The notes under the pieces: generated by a model
Databases searched by the model: none
The model's input: the letters and a program-made list of their open reading frames with translations, nothing else
What the model was told of the DNA's origin: nothing
Part shown: in pieces, positions 48,336-59,479 of the stretch
Position numbering within the stretch: position 1 is the first letter of the stretch
How the letters are laid out: each line of letters begins with the position of its first letter
Translations under genes and position numbers: made by a program
NCBI GenBank assembly: GCA_914767715.1
Contig: OU612070.1
Span: forward strand, 29,252,025 to 29,316,024
Origin: Membranipora membranacea
Lineage: Eukaryota; Bryozoa; Gymnolaemata; Cheilostomatida; Membraniporidae
Length of the DNA: 64,000 nucleotides
Direction of reading: 5' to 3'

Positions 48336-49498
48336 CTATACTATCTCTTAACCTCATAAAACACCTCGTCTGGTGCTTACAGCACATGAATTTGTACCTG
48401 TCGGGCAAGTCCGGACTTGTTCTCTCTTCTTCTTTATAAGACTTTAACTAGATTTAAGTGTGTTGAATTAATGAGTGTCTCCTTGAATGCATTTTTGCAG
48501 GTCAAAACCCCACCCCATTACTCAATAAACACCTATATCTTCAGTCAATGGGTCATTATTTGAAGTTATCTCCCCGCTTGACAAGGAAAAGTTACTTCCA
48601 AATGACATGTATACTAGTCCAGAAGACACCAACAGTTAGCTTTCAGTTTACTTTAACGGCTTGGGGGCAAGAATTTGACAGTGTTTACACTTGTAGATAG
48701 GTTTTCTAAATACTATGTCATTGTTTCTACACCTCTCAGTTTGCCAGTTTGGGAGAAAATCAGTTTTTCCAACTCAAAAATGTGGGAGGAGATAAATCCT
48801 AATAATTGCCCATGGAATCCCGTTATTTTGCCTTAGAATACCAAAATATTCCCATTTAATCCATTTTCAGCTCAGTTTAAAAGGAATTGGAGCAAGATTG
48901 TAAATGTTACTGCAGGGTGAAATGTTATGAGACATGGTACAATTATGACTCAAAGTTAATTTAAGTCAGCAAATGTATATCCAGAGAGATGGGAGTGCAT
49001 CTTAGAAAGAGTTTAAAAGGCTACAGCCACCAAATTCAATCCAATAGAGGGAATTATAGTGTATATGCTATGACCTCTTAATCAAGAGTTTGCACTTTGG
49101 TTTGTGAGAGGGCTGAATTGAGAGAAGCTGGCAAAGGAAGAAGCAGCTACTGGAGCTTCAAGGGTAGAACTTTCAACCACTTGCATTACTCCTTGGTTAT
49201 AATGAAGCCACCACATTCACCACTTGCAGACAAAATTCATTCACCTTATAGCTGGCAAAATAACCCAAATGCTATCAAAATCTTTTGGTAATGTTTTTTG
49301 TATTGGTATTAACCTAATCATTTTGTTCAGTCTGATGATCTGAGGCTATGTACTAGGCCACATGACTGCTTCTCAAGACTCAAAGTTACCCTCCCGATAC
49401 TACCTCGTAACATCTCAAAAGCCCTCACAGTCCCTCAAGACTGCATGCAGACTCTGCACGATATTATATTTGCACAGCTGCTGTGATTGGTGTTTTTT

Positions 49499-49533
49499 AG
49501 CCTGTCTTGACAAGCCACCCTCCCCCCACCTGA
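49499..49533. repeat. Related foldback arm of the 27.3 kb family
   Basis: agcctgtcttgacaagc followed by a C-rich tract, matching one arm of the foldback at 27306-27391. Confidence 0.5.
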
Positions 49534-49867
49534 TTTTGAGGACTTGACACAGTGCCTTTTAATAAGAAATAATCCATTGTGATGGGTACACATTTTTGTG
49601 TGGGGGTGATCATCCGATAGTGATGGCAACTGGGGTGTAGGGGAGGCAACTGGAAATTTCACAGACATGAATTTAATACATATAGATGAGATTCTAGTAT
49701 TGATCATTTCTTAGGTAGCAACTCCGCTCCAGCAGCTGTTTCATGTGATTGAAATTCGAAGGCCAACAATGTATTCTAGTTCAGATAATACACCTGGTTA
49801 TCTATTTTTTCCCACTCAGTGCCTCAGCGGTTGAGGATGGGATATCTACGCGCAGTGTTAGAAGTGG

Positions 49868-50125
49868 AAATATGAGGTAGGGGGATGCCAACCAGGCTGG
49901 GGGTCCAGGGGGCCGCCTATACCCCCGGCTGGGTCGTGGGCGGAGTCCCGGCCGCCGGAGCCCTGTGGTGATTACAATTTAAAATGCATCAAATTTAGCC
50001 ATATTTTGGAAAACTCATATTGATGTATTTACCAGCTGGTGTTTACCTGGGTTATGATATAATGGGGGGATGCATCCCCCTAGACAAAGTAGGAAGAGGG
50101 ACACCATCCCCTTACATCTCCCCTA
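49868..50125. repeat. GC-rich patch with inverted tagggggatgc/gcatccccct
   Basis: A sharp GC island (ggccgcc, cccggc, gccgccgg) in AT-rich surroundings at about 49890-49965, followed by ggggggatgcatccccc at about 50065. The composition shift suggests a separate insertion; no gene seen. Confidence 0.4.
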
Positions 50126-50735
50126 AATTCTAACACTATCTACGCATAAACATGTCAATGAGACCTTCACACTATCATTCATTAGTTGTCCAGTTTATCA
50201 GGTTTATTAGCCTATTTCTCTGGTGTAAATATTTACAGAATAAGTCAGAGTGGCTAAAAGTCTGAGACCGCGAGAACTATCAGAGCCCTGCGCTTATTAT
50301 TCAAAAGACGTCACCAAGAAGGGAAACAATTTTTATAATATGAATAGAGAGAGACTGAATGTGATTAGAATAATTTCAAATCAAAACAAGAAGCGTTATG
50401 ACATGTGCTATTCAGGCCTACCATACAGAATAAAATCTTTCTCTAATTTTCCTTCTTGGTGATATTAGAAATTCCCTTAGGGAAGACAAAGTTACGGTAT
50501 GGTACTCCCATTTGACTCATTCTGATTCTTCTCTTCTGTTCAGACATTAGCCAATGTCATTGAATACATTATATTCACTGACTCTAAGTTAAGCTACAAA
50601 ATCTTATCTGGGCGTTGTTCAACACGGTTGTCAGAGGCAATCAGCCCCATCTAATTTATATTGTGCGAGCTGGTAGAAATTGGTTGGATGCATGTCGTAG
50701 TGGTTCTTAAACAAAGCAATATATGTAGTATCTAG

Positions 50736-50800
50736 GTATATATACATTTTATATACAGTATATATACAGTGTATATACAGTATGTATACAGTATGTATAT
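50736..50800. repeat. tatatacagta microsatellite
   Basis: About five variants of tatatacagtg/tatgtatacag. Confidence 0.8.
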
Positions 50801-51546
50801 TATAATATCAAGGCTCGAACGGTGAGGTTTCAAATCAGAAATTACACAACAGGCAAAACAATGGGATTATATAGCAATAATTAGAGTTATCCCCTCCGTT
50901 CTTTTTAAGTTTAAAAATTTAATTTCGCTTTAACTGACAAGCTTAGAGGTGTAGAACTAAGACATAATATTGACACAACCTATCTCCACACATAAATGCT
51001 GCCAAATTGTTGCCCACTTCAGTTATAATGAACTGAATGATAGCTTTTCGTTAATTCAGGACTATAACCCTGGATTACTTTCTAACTGGCAGACTGAGAG
51101 GTGTAGAAACCATATATTTGAAATCAGCATAAAATTCTGATCTAGAAAAATTTAATTCCATATTGCCCCCATTTCGTTAAAGTAAACACCTTTTTTTGAG
51201 CACTTTTAGCTAGGTGTCTTCTGGACTATACGTCACACTTTAGCTTAACATCTCTTCTGTCTTATGTCTGTAGACAACCTGAGCCGTGGCTGCAGACTTT
51301 GCCGATGATGGTCATGAACATTGTATATCTGTAAGCAGCAACCAAAGCAAGATACCATTTTAGAGACCAATAAAGGAGCAAAGCCTGACAAGGTGAGTTT
51401 TGAGGGCAACGGTCTTATGGTCAAATGGCCGTGGCCAGTCACGCTATGGATGGATCGCCTCCGAACTTCGCCCCATGCTAGCGTACCAACAGAGGTCTTA
51501 TATGACCAACTTTGAACACCTGTTACCGTCAGTCCGGTCACTATTA

Positions 51547-52016
51547 GGTAATACACCTGTAATTGGGTGAAGGTCAACTTGTTGCACCCATCCTCCAAAA
51601 TAAAATGATTAGTATGCTGATGACAAATGAGGGTGTAGCCAATTCAAAAGCACTGCTATCAGTGATATTGAACGCTGTTAATATTGTCAGTTGTATTTGC
51701 AATGGAAATTTATTGAATTAAATTATGAAATTTCTTTTTGCAAAATAATTTGAGGAAGATCAATGCATACGGTTTGGCTAATGAAAATTAGACCGGAAAT
51801 GTGTGATAAATGCAATGGTCTTACATATGGGGCCACTGAAGAATTCTGACAACGAATTTTCAACCCATAGTCACCAATATGGAAGAGCAGAAGTTGACCA
51901 TCATTTTGAGTGGTATGGTTAAAGAATTGAAAGAACCTGAAGCAGGCCTATTGGGGTGGCAAGTCAACATCGTTTGCATGTAAAGCAATGGGGAAATAAA
52001 TAGAGGTGTTGGACCT
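51547..52016 (+). repeat. Dispersed 470-bp repeat, copy 2
   Basis: Direct copy of 47209-47677. The two copies enclose the inverted-terminus element between them. Confidence 0.85.
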
Positions 52017-52540
52017 GTAGGCCTGCGAAGTTTTGGGATGTGACCAGTTTTTAAAAAAGTGGAGTCGTTGATAAATTCAAAATCTCCATTTTCAATTTTG
52101 CAAGAAAGTATATAATCTAAGTCTCTCTATCCCTTTAATGACATTGAAATCTTGGTGAAGCTGCTTATAGTAGCCAAGCAAGGTATGCTCTGGCATCAGT
52201 GATATTAAGGTCAATAATTATGTGCATATGGAGCTATGGTACTGTATAAATTAAGATATATCTTTCTCCTCATCTCACTTCTCTTCTGTGATTCAATAAT
52301 ATTCTTCAATGAATGATGATGATGATTGTATGATGTAGGCTAGTGACAGTGTTGATGGATGGATAGACAACCACAGAAATGAGTGCCTGGAGTGACCCAA
52401 GGACTGGATGTTGGGGTTCTGCTACTGGCTCCACAACCTGATCTCTTCTATTATTATTAAACATCACATTGAACTAGTTGGACTGTTCAAGCAAGCAAGG
52501 AGTTAAGAGGACTCTCTCAGGACCTCTAACTCATAGTAGG

Positions 52541-53419
52541 TGTGATACGGGAAATCTCGAAAGGGTGGAACACCTGGCCGTTACCTGGCTAGGGTTTGGT
52601 TTTCAGGCTAACGGTATCTAGCTAAACAAACTCACCATGAATGAGCCGAGAGAGGATAACTCCTGGGTAGAGAATTCCTGGATAGCTATCTTCAGCCTAG
52701 AGAGGGTCGTACTGGTGGCAAAGCCAACCTAGCAGAGCTGTTTACTGAGGGTCGTACTGGTGGCAAAGCCAACCTAGCAGAGCTGTTTACTGAGGGTCGT
52801 ACTGGTGGCAAAGCCAACCTAGCAGAGCTGGTGTCTCGAGTAGCTTACAAGCGGAGCTTGTAGCGGGTGCATTTATATCTGATAGTATACGTTGCGAAGC
52901 GGGATGTACCCTGACCTTGCCCTCTGAGCAGATTGAGCGGGACGCACCCGGAACCTGGACTGTGTAGCCTTAGCTATATGAGGTGTATTGACTATATATT
53001 CAGACCGGACACTGAAACGCACTTCCTGGGAGTAATATTGGAAATGCGATAGACTGTCTGTGATAATACTGTAAGACGGTGCAGCCGTCTTAATATTGAG
53101 TTCCATGTCGATAATTGCTAAGATTAAATGTGTATAGAATATTTATTTATGATGTCTGTGAGAGTGCGTCTGCAATAAACATATATATGTTGAAGCCGTC
53201 TCCATGATATTGATAATGTAAAATGTTCCAGTTTAAATCAGGGTAGATAACCCTTTTCACATCAGAATTACTCTGTTTGACTTTGAATATTCTATATTTA
53301 GAATATTCAAAATTAGTAGGCATGATACATCGATTATATTAGCAGACAGCAAGAGTTGTCCCCTCAATAATGCGTGTTACTGGGCTCGCTATATTATTTA
53401 TAGCCTCAAAACTACCTCA
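52541..53419 (-). repeat. 3' LTR of gypsy element (three 45-bp subrepeats)
   Basis: Nearly identical to 60834-61753. Contains three tandem units of gggtcgtactggtggcaaag... (45 bp) at about 52713-52835, against four in the other LTR. 879 bp. Confidence 0.93.
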
Positions 53420-53918
53420 GTTGCCTCAATATAAAATTATGTGTGAAACACAACATGTATTTTATTTTAATGCCCAGCAGATAAGAACTCTGGCTATCAT
53501 CAACTTGGAATTCCATTACTGATGCTCTTTTCCCCCATGCTGGAGTGAATCCTGTCATTCACTGGTGGGAATTGAAGATATTGATAACTATGGTGAGTAA
53601 TATATTCTATGTGTTATATGTTCCATAACACTTTTGACTGACTTTCTGAGAAATGGGGAAGTCAGAGCCCAACCAGTATATCAATGCTTATTAGTAATAT
53701 ATACAATATATATGGTTTCAGGTTCAATATGAATTATGATATGTTTTTCTTTATTTTACTAATTTCTGGTATATATTTATATTATATCCACATACATAGT
53801 ATACATACATAATCATAGATGTAGTGTTACAGTGTAGGGTATGGATTAACAATCAAAACATATCAACGATTCAATGCCTCATTAGATTGAGGATAATGAT
53901 GTGTCAGACTGTAACCAG

Positions 53919-54596
53919 TTACAGTTGATTGAGCCCCAGAAGGTCTAGATCATCTTCGTTGGGATCAGCGGGGGTATCAACCTCCTCATCGGACGGTTCA
54001 TCCAACGTCTCGTGGGGGGGGGGGGGACTTGTTGCCCTTTCAAGCTGTTGAGGTTGTTGTTTGCAGCAGCATTTTACATTTAAGGTTATGTTTATGTTTT
54101 TAGCCGCTTCCTTGGTTGCCAATAGCTGTTATGTCGGTGAGGCGTTGTCGCCCTCAGTGGAGGTACCGAACGACCGGGTGGACTTCTCGGCGGACCGCGC
54201 CCTTACTGGAGACCGATCCCTTGATACCTCTCTGGATACACTTAGTTCCCCCCTGGAATGAATAACTTCTCTGTTTTCGCGATTACCTGCAACATCAACC
54301 AAGTGAGTGGTTACTATTACTAGGCATCGGGATAATGTTTAGAAGATGATAGTAATAATTCACACTTATGATTCATTATACTTATACATGAAATCACCAT
54401 TACGGCTTCGAGTTTGACACTCACCATATGTGTTCTGAGAGTAACCGCCGCGGCGGCCCCTTCCTCGGTAGCCATTTTTTGGCGCTCGTTTATGGTTATC
54501 GTAGGTATTTCCTGTGGCTGCGTGTTGGTTGTCTAGATGATACTTCAGCTCCGTAGTATCTTGAGCTTTGAAATTGCAGAGCCCACATGGAAACAT
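53919..54596 (-). CDS. Spliced accessory gene in gypsy element: C2H2 finger and RG-rich protein
   Basis: Exon 1 (54596-54425) begins with ATG and encodes a C2H2 finger (FPCGLCNFKAQDTTELKYHL then DNQH) and an RG-rich basic stretch (YRGRGRRGGY); it ends in phase 1 at GTGAGT. Exon 2 (acceptor gttgcag, 54286 to 53919) continues in phase 1 with an Arg/Ser-rich part (SVSREVSRDRSPVRARS), then an in-frame TAA at 54129-54131, then 69 more open codons with a CCC/Gln-rich and an acidic Pro-rich end (PNEDDLDLLGLNQL). It sits between pol and the 3' LTR, where some gypsy elements carry env or extra ORFs. Nucleic-acid binding is likely; no known family was recognised. The TAA either ends the protein at 108 residues or is a disabling mutation. 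Confidence 0.55.
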
Positions 54597-55016
54597 TGTT
54601 AACTAGTACTGTTATTTTAATTCAACTTTCTTGCTGGGTAAGCTCAGCCAGAATGATCGCTTTTGGGGTGTGTAACGTGTGGCAAGTTGTTGGAATACCA
54701 GTTATAGGCGGGGCTTATTATAGCATGGCTTTAAGCTACCTTGAATAGCTACCATAACAAGAGCCCATAGCCTCCAAAAATTCTTTATTTTATATTATAC
54801 AATTAAAAAGAGAGACATTCCCCCTTGTAAATACAAGGTAACATTTTTAATAACCAAACAAATAGTAAGTCTCTTGATTTTTTTGTTTTTATTTTTGTTA
54901 TTCGTTTCAATGACTTCTGACTACTTTCAGATGAGAAGTTGGAGAGTACTTATGATGAAAGTGATGGTCACAATATAGTCTGAGGGATAAGTCATTTTGC
55001 TACCACTCCTAGCAGA

Positions 55017-55355
55017 CTAGTCCATAAGGTAATCATGAAACCTTGAGGGCAGCCTCCTTTCTCTCCTTCTACCAGCACTCACCTCAGGCCCATCAGGGTG
55101 ACTATTATTGTGTGATTGGGAAGTGTGGTTTTGACCTAAGTCAGGAGGAATGCTATCTTCTGACCCATCAGGGTGTATGATAGGCCTTGGGGACACCATA
55201 TTGTCGTAAGTATATCTATCTTGGGTTGTAGTTGTAGTCATGAAGTCATCACCCAGATCATCTGGATCTAGGATAAGATCATCATCTGATTGGTCCATCC
55301 CATGCTGAGACCACAGCCAGCCCTTAAAAGCGTTCGGGATGGCGATCGCGGCCAT
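55017..55355 (-). CDS. Remnant of gypsy pol C-terminus
   Basis: A 112-codon frame that is acidic and Pro/Asp-rich and ends RRRERRLPSRFHDYLMD, the kind of basic then aromatic ending seen at the C-termini of gypsy Pol polyproteins. It follows the break in the integrase on the same strand. The roughly 400 bp between it and the break do not encode an integrase core, so the D,D-35-E catalytic part appears deleted. Confidence 0.5.
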   Translation of the reverse strand: MAAIAIPNAFKGWLWSQHGMDQSDDDLILDPDDLGDDFMTTTTTQDRYTYDNMVSPRPIIHPDGSEDSIPPDLGQNHTSQSHNNSHPDGPEVSAGRRRERRLPSRFHDYLMD

Positions 55356-55764
55356 AGGCGGTCGTTAAGGGGGTGGGTGGGAAGCTAGGAAACTCCGTTT
55401 TTTGCAATTTACTACTTTTTTAACTTTAGCACTTGTTTACAGCACTTTTGCCTCATCTCACAGAGTTCTAACCCTGTTTTTCAGATTCCTCACACCTTAA
55501 AACATACATCTATGTTGTCACATCAATAAAATAACATAAATGTGCAGAATTATTAATGGTTGTCTTCTCCTATGTCTGGGCATTCTCAGACACGGCACTT
55601 TTCGGAGACTCGAAAATGATTTATTTAAATTAGGGCTCGCTAGAAATGGTCCTTAGGCTATGTTATATGTTGAGATATGAGATTGTCTTCTTTTTTCCCT
55701 ATATTTTCCCATGCTAATTAAATAGTTGTCTTCCCATGACAATAGAATCTGACCGAAACGACAA

Positions 55765-55849
55765 CTCCTAATAAAATATAACGAGCCTTATTCATTTTAA
55801 ACAAGCTAGCTGTTTAAAATGAATAAGGCTCGTTATATTTTATTAGGAG
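55765..55849. repeat. Perfect 39-bp palindrome with 7-base loop at the integrase break
   Basis: Left arm 55765-55803 and right arm 55811-55849 are exact reverse complements; the loop is agctagc. The pol frame enters the right arm just after the integrase residues SLDFIG and stops inside it at 55833. Confidence 0.95.
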
Positions 55850-58800
55850 GACCAATGAAATCAAGGCTCACCTGATCCATAATGGTCCCTACTACTAGAT
55901 TCCGATGGTTGACATGGTTTCTAGTCAATTTACTCATTTGGCAACTTTTACATGATTTAACAAACAATCTGATATCAGACTGCATGTCATGCCAGTAATA
56001 ATATAATCTGAGCCTTGACTCCGTCCTGTCCATGCCACTGTGATCCATCTCATGGAACGATTTTATCAGCTTTGCCTGGTAATATTCCGGCACCAAAATT
56101 TTATCTTCGTTCTCAGGATGAGTTGTGATCATTAATACACCGTCCTGGAATTTCATTGAGGGCATTTTACCAATATAGAATCGAGTAATTCGAGGTAAAT
56201 GCTTGCAGTTCTTATGTGATATGCTTTTATTCTCTTTTAGACTCTGAATGATAGGCATGAGATGTGGATCTTCAGCTTGAGCCAGCACTAGTTCATCCGT
56301 GGATAGACCAACGGAGAAGTCAACTGACCGGACTGTGAAACCACATTCACCCTCAGGTTCCTCGCTGAGAGGTTGCTGCGATGCTGAAGGGAGTCGAGAT
56401 AAAGCATCAGCATTAGAGTGCTGGCGACCTGGTCTATGAATCACATCGAATTTATATGATCCCAGGACCTCCAACCATCTGGCTAGAATTCCCTGTGGAT
56501 TCTTGAGATTGTGTAACCATATCAGAGAGTGATGGTCAACCCGACATACAAACTCTGACCCATACAGGTATGTATGGAAATGTCTTACGGCAGACACTAG
56601 TGCTAGCATTTCCTGTTTAGTCACTGGATATTTCTTTTGACTATCTGAGAGTCTTTTACTAAAGAAAGCAATGGGTTTTTCATCCCCATCCTTATCAAGC
56701 TGAGCCAGTACAGCTCCCATAGCTTCACCACTACAGTCAGTGTCCAAAATGAAAGGTATTGTCCAGTCTGGGAATGACAGAGATGTGAAACTCGCTAAAC
56801 TGTCCTTTAATGTCTGGAATGCATTTTGGCATTCCTCATTCCATGCGAGTTTCCTTGACTGGTTTTTCTTTTTCAACAGGTCGAACAGAGGGACAGCAAT
56901 CTCTGCAAACCTCTCCACAAACTTCCTGTAATACCCTGTGAGACCAAGGAAACTTCTCAGCTCTTTTATGCAGGTAGGAGTGGACACGTCCTGAATTGCC
57001 TTTACTTTGGCTGGGTCTGTATGAATGCCATCCTGATTAACAATATGGCCCAAAAACTCAACTTCCTGTTTGAGTAAATGTGTCTTAGACACTTTGATTT
57101 TTAGATTGGCTTTTTGCAGCCGCTCTAACATGGTATCCAACCTGGTCAGATGTGTTTCTTCATCTGAACTGAAGACAATTATGTCGTCGAGATACACTAG
57201 TAGTGATTGCCATTGCAATCCTTGTAACACTTTCTCCATCAACCTTTCGAAGGTGGCTGGAGCACCACACAATCCCATACCGAGTACACGCCATGTATAG
57301 ACTCCGCTTTTGGTGCAAAAAGCTACCATTTCCTTAGCGTCAGGGCTTAAGGAGCACTGCCAATAACCCGATAAAAGGTCAAATGTGCTAAAAAGAGTTG
57401 CACCTCTCAGCGCCTCTAGTGAGTCGTCAATACGGGGTAGGGGTTGTGATGGAATATAAGTTGCTTTATTTAGCTTGCGGTAGTCCTGGACAAACCGACT
57501 GGTTCCATCTTTCTTAGCTATTAGTAAAACAGGAGCACTATATGGTGACACTGTACGTTCAATGATGCCCTTTTTCAATAGTTCATCTACATGCTTTTCT
57601 ATTTCTAGGTTAGCATGATATCCTACTCCATATGGAGGAAGCCTGATTGGTTGGGTGCCAGGTTTGAGCGTGATTTCATGAGGAACCAGATCACAATAAC
57701 CCATGTCATATGCATCCTTGGAAAACACATCCTGATATTTGACGAGGAGTTGTCTCATCTTTGACTTACTGTCAACTGAGATATATTCAGGTAAGGTGTC
57801 GAATAGGGGTTTGACATGGTCTGGCAAGACCGATTCTGAGTCAATGGTGACGTCACAATTCTGGATGGTTGTGCCATTCCAGTCTAGTACCTCAGGTTCA
57901 TGTATGTCAATAATGTTTCCATCAGTGAGGAAAGCTATTGGGGTGTCTTGGGCAATGTGAATGGCTTCTGCGGTTATGTTGGCAACTCTGAGTACCAAAC
58001 ACTCTTTCACGTAGCATCTTGATGCAATTAGATTGTACGAATCGACTACTCTGAAGTTTGGCTCTATGAGTCCTCCGCCTTCTATGGTGGTGTGAGCATA
58101 CATAGGTATAACTCTTTCTGAGTAGGCCTCAATGGTCACTGACCGAGCTGAGTAGCATGCACACGCTAGCCTGTCACCACTACTGTTCACTAGAGGTATA
58201 GACTGCTGTAGCATTCTGAGGTTCATTTCATTGAGGTCCAGTACACATCCAAATGCCACCAGAAAATCCATGCCAATGAAACCATTTTCAGTAATGTCAG
58301 CCACCTCCATAAGTCCTAGCAAGTTTTCACTGCCCAACTTGACATTCACCTCATGCTTGCCATAACAATATATAGGACTGCCAGTTGCAGTTTTACCCGT
58401 TGATTTTCCAGGTTCACACTGACCATCTAGGATACCTAGCTTGATAGCATGTACTTTACTCAATATGGAGGTGGTAGCACCCGTGTCAAGCAAAAACACA
58501 GTTTTGTACCCATTTACCTCCACCGGTACATAAGGTGAGTATAAATCTGATCGACGTATTCTTCTTACATCGATTAATTGATCATCAGAAGGATCTGATT
58601 GCTGATATGGTAATACTTCTAATAATAAGTTCAGAGTTGTCTCCTCTTTTTCAAGAGGTAAACCTGATGCATGTAAATCAATCTTATCGGGTATAACATA
58701 ACCTGGAGATGGACCTGTGTTGCTAGACTCCAATTCAAATTCTGCTAGCTCAGATCCCATCTCACTAACCATAGCAATGGCCGGTTCCATGTTTACTTTG

Positions 58801-59479
58801 TCAGACTGAGCGTGCTGCTGAACTACTGGGTTATCCATATCAGGATCCACTAATCGACTACTGGAAGAGTCGTTCATACTGGGTACATGAAATCTGGTGA
58901 CCTTTGCAGGACCACTATAAGGCAAAGTGAGTACCTGTATTACTCTTTTAACAATATTAGTAGGTTTCACTGAGGTGACCTCAAACATATCAGTTTTTGT
59001 CACTTCGTAGCCTTTTTGAGACAATAACTCTGCGGAAGGTAATTCACTCTTATCTGGTATAACATAACCTGGAGATGGACCTGTGTTGCTAGACTCCAAT
59101 TCTAATTCTGCTAGCTTAGATCCCACCCCCCTAACCATAGCAATGGCCGGTTCAATGTTTACCTTTTTAGACTGAGCTCTCTGCTGAGATACTGAAGTAC
59201 CAAGACCATGATCAACTAATCGAGTCTTTGAAGTATCATGTATACTAGGAATACAGAACTGTGTGACCTTTGCTGGTTCACTATATGGCAAGGTGAGTAC
59301 CTGTATAACTCTTCTAACAATATTAGCAGGTTTCAGAGAGGTGACCTCAAACATATCAGTTTTTGTCACATCATAGCCATGTTGATACAATAATTCCTTT
59401 GTTGGCTTTTCAGACAGTTTATGCTTCTGAGTCCCATTCCCTATTACTGCCTGATTGATTGTCCGGGAATGGGCAACCC
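55833..59479 (-). CDS. Gypsy pol: protease, reverse transcriptase, RNase H, integrase N-terminus (truncated)
   Basis: Read in the -1 frame from the slippery site; an unbroken 1185-residue run starts at 59390. Numbering from 59390: residues 1-240 are two direct copies of a roughly 119-residue segment (VTKTDMFEVTS and GPSPGYVIPDK each occur twice). Protease about 280-400, with active site FLLDTGATTS. RT about 575-760, with FVQDYRKLNKATY and active site YLDDIIVF. RNase H about 870-1010, with LDTDCSG, KQEMLAL, RVDHHSL and NADALSR giving all acidic residues. Integrase zinc domain about 1110-1165 (H, H, CKSCQ). The core begins with SLDFIGP, then the frame runs into a palindrome and stops at 55833, so the integrase catalytic core is missing. 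It functions in reverse transcription and integration; this copy cannot integrate by itself. Confidence 0.93.

Larger units (their letters stand above)
48594..51257. mobile_element. Candidate non-autonomous DNA element with about 230-bp inverted termini
   Basis: The left end (48594-48822) and the right end (50877-51257) are diverged inverted repeats. Marks on the left, with their reverse complements on the right, are tagtccagaagacacc, agtttactttaacg, ctacacctctcagtttg, a dgataa..taattgcc block and tttttcc/aag. On the right an inner segment of about 140 bp is duplicated in tandem. The interior (about 2 kb) has no transposase. Long termini without coding capacity would suit a MULE-type or other cut-and-paste derivative; exact ends and target duplication were not fixed. 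Confidence 0.5.

Noticed and set aside
37816-54131. Reassignment of TAA as a sense codon, suggested by in-frame TAA in the USP tail and the gypsy accessory gene
   Set aside because: TAA serves as the normal stop of LINE ORF1, gypsy gag and the USP gene itself, so the standard code applies.
54061-54261. Plus ORF with a signal-peptide-like start
   Set aside because: Antisense to the accessory gene exon of the gypsy element and without flanking splice or promoter evidence.
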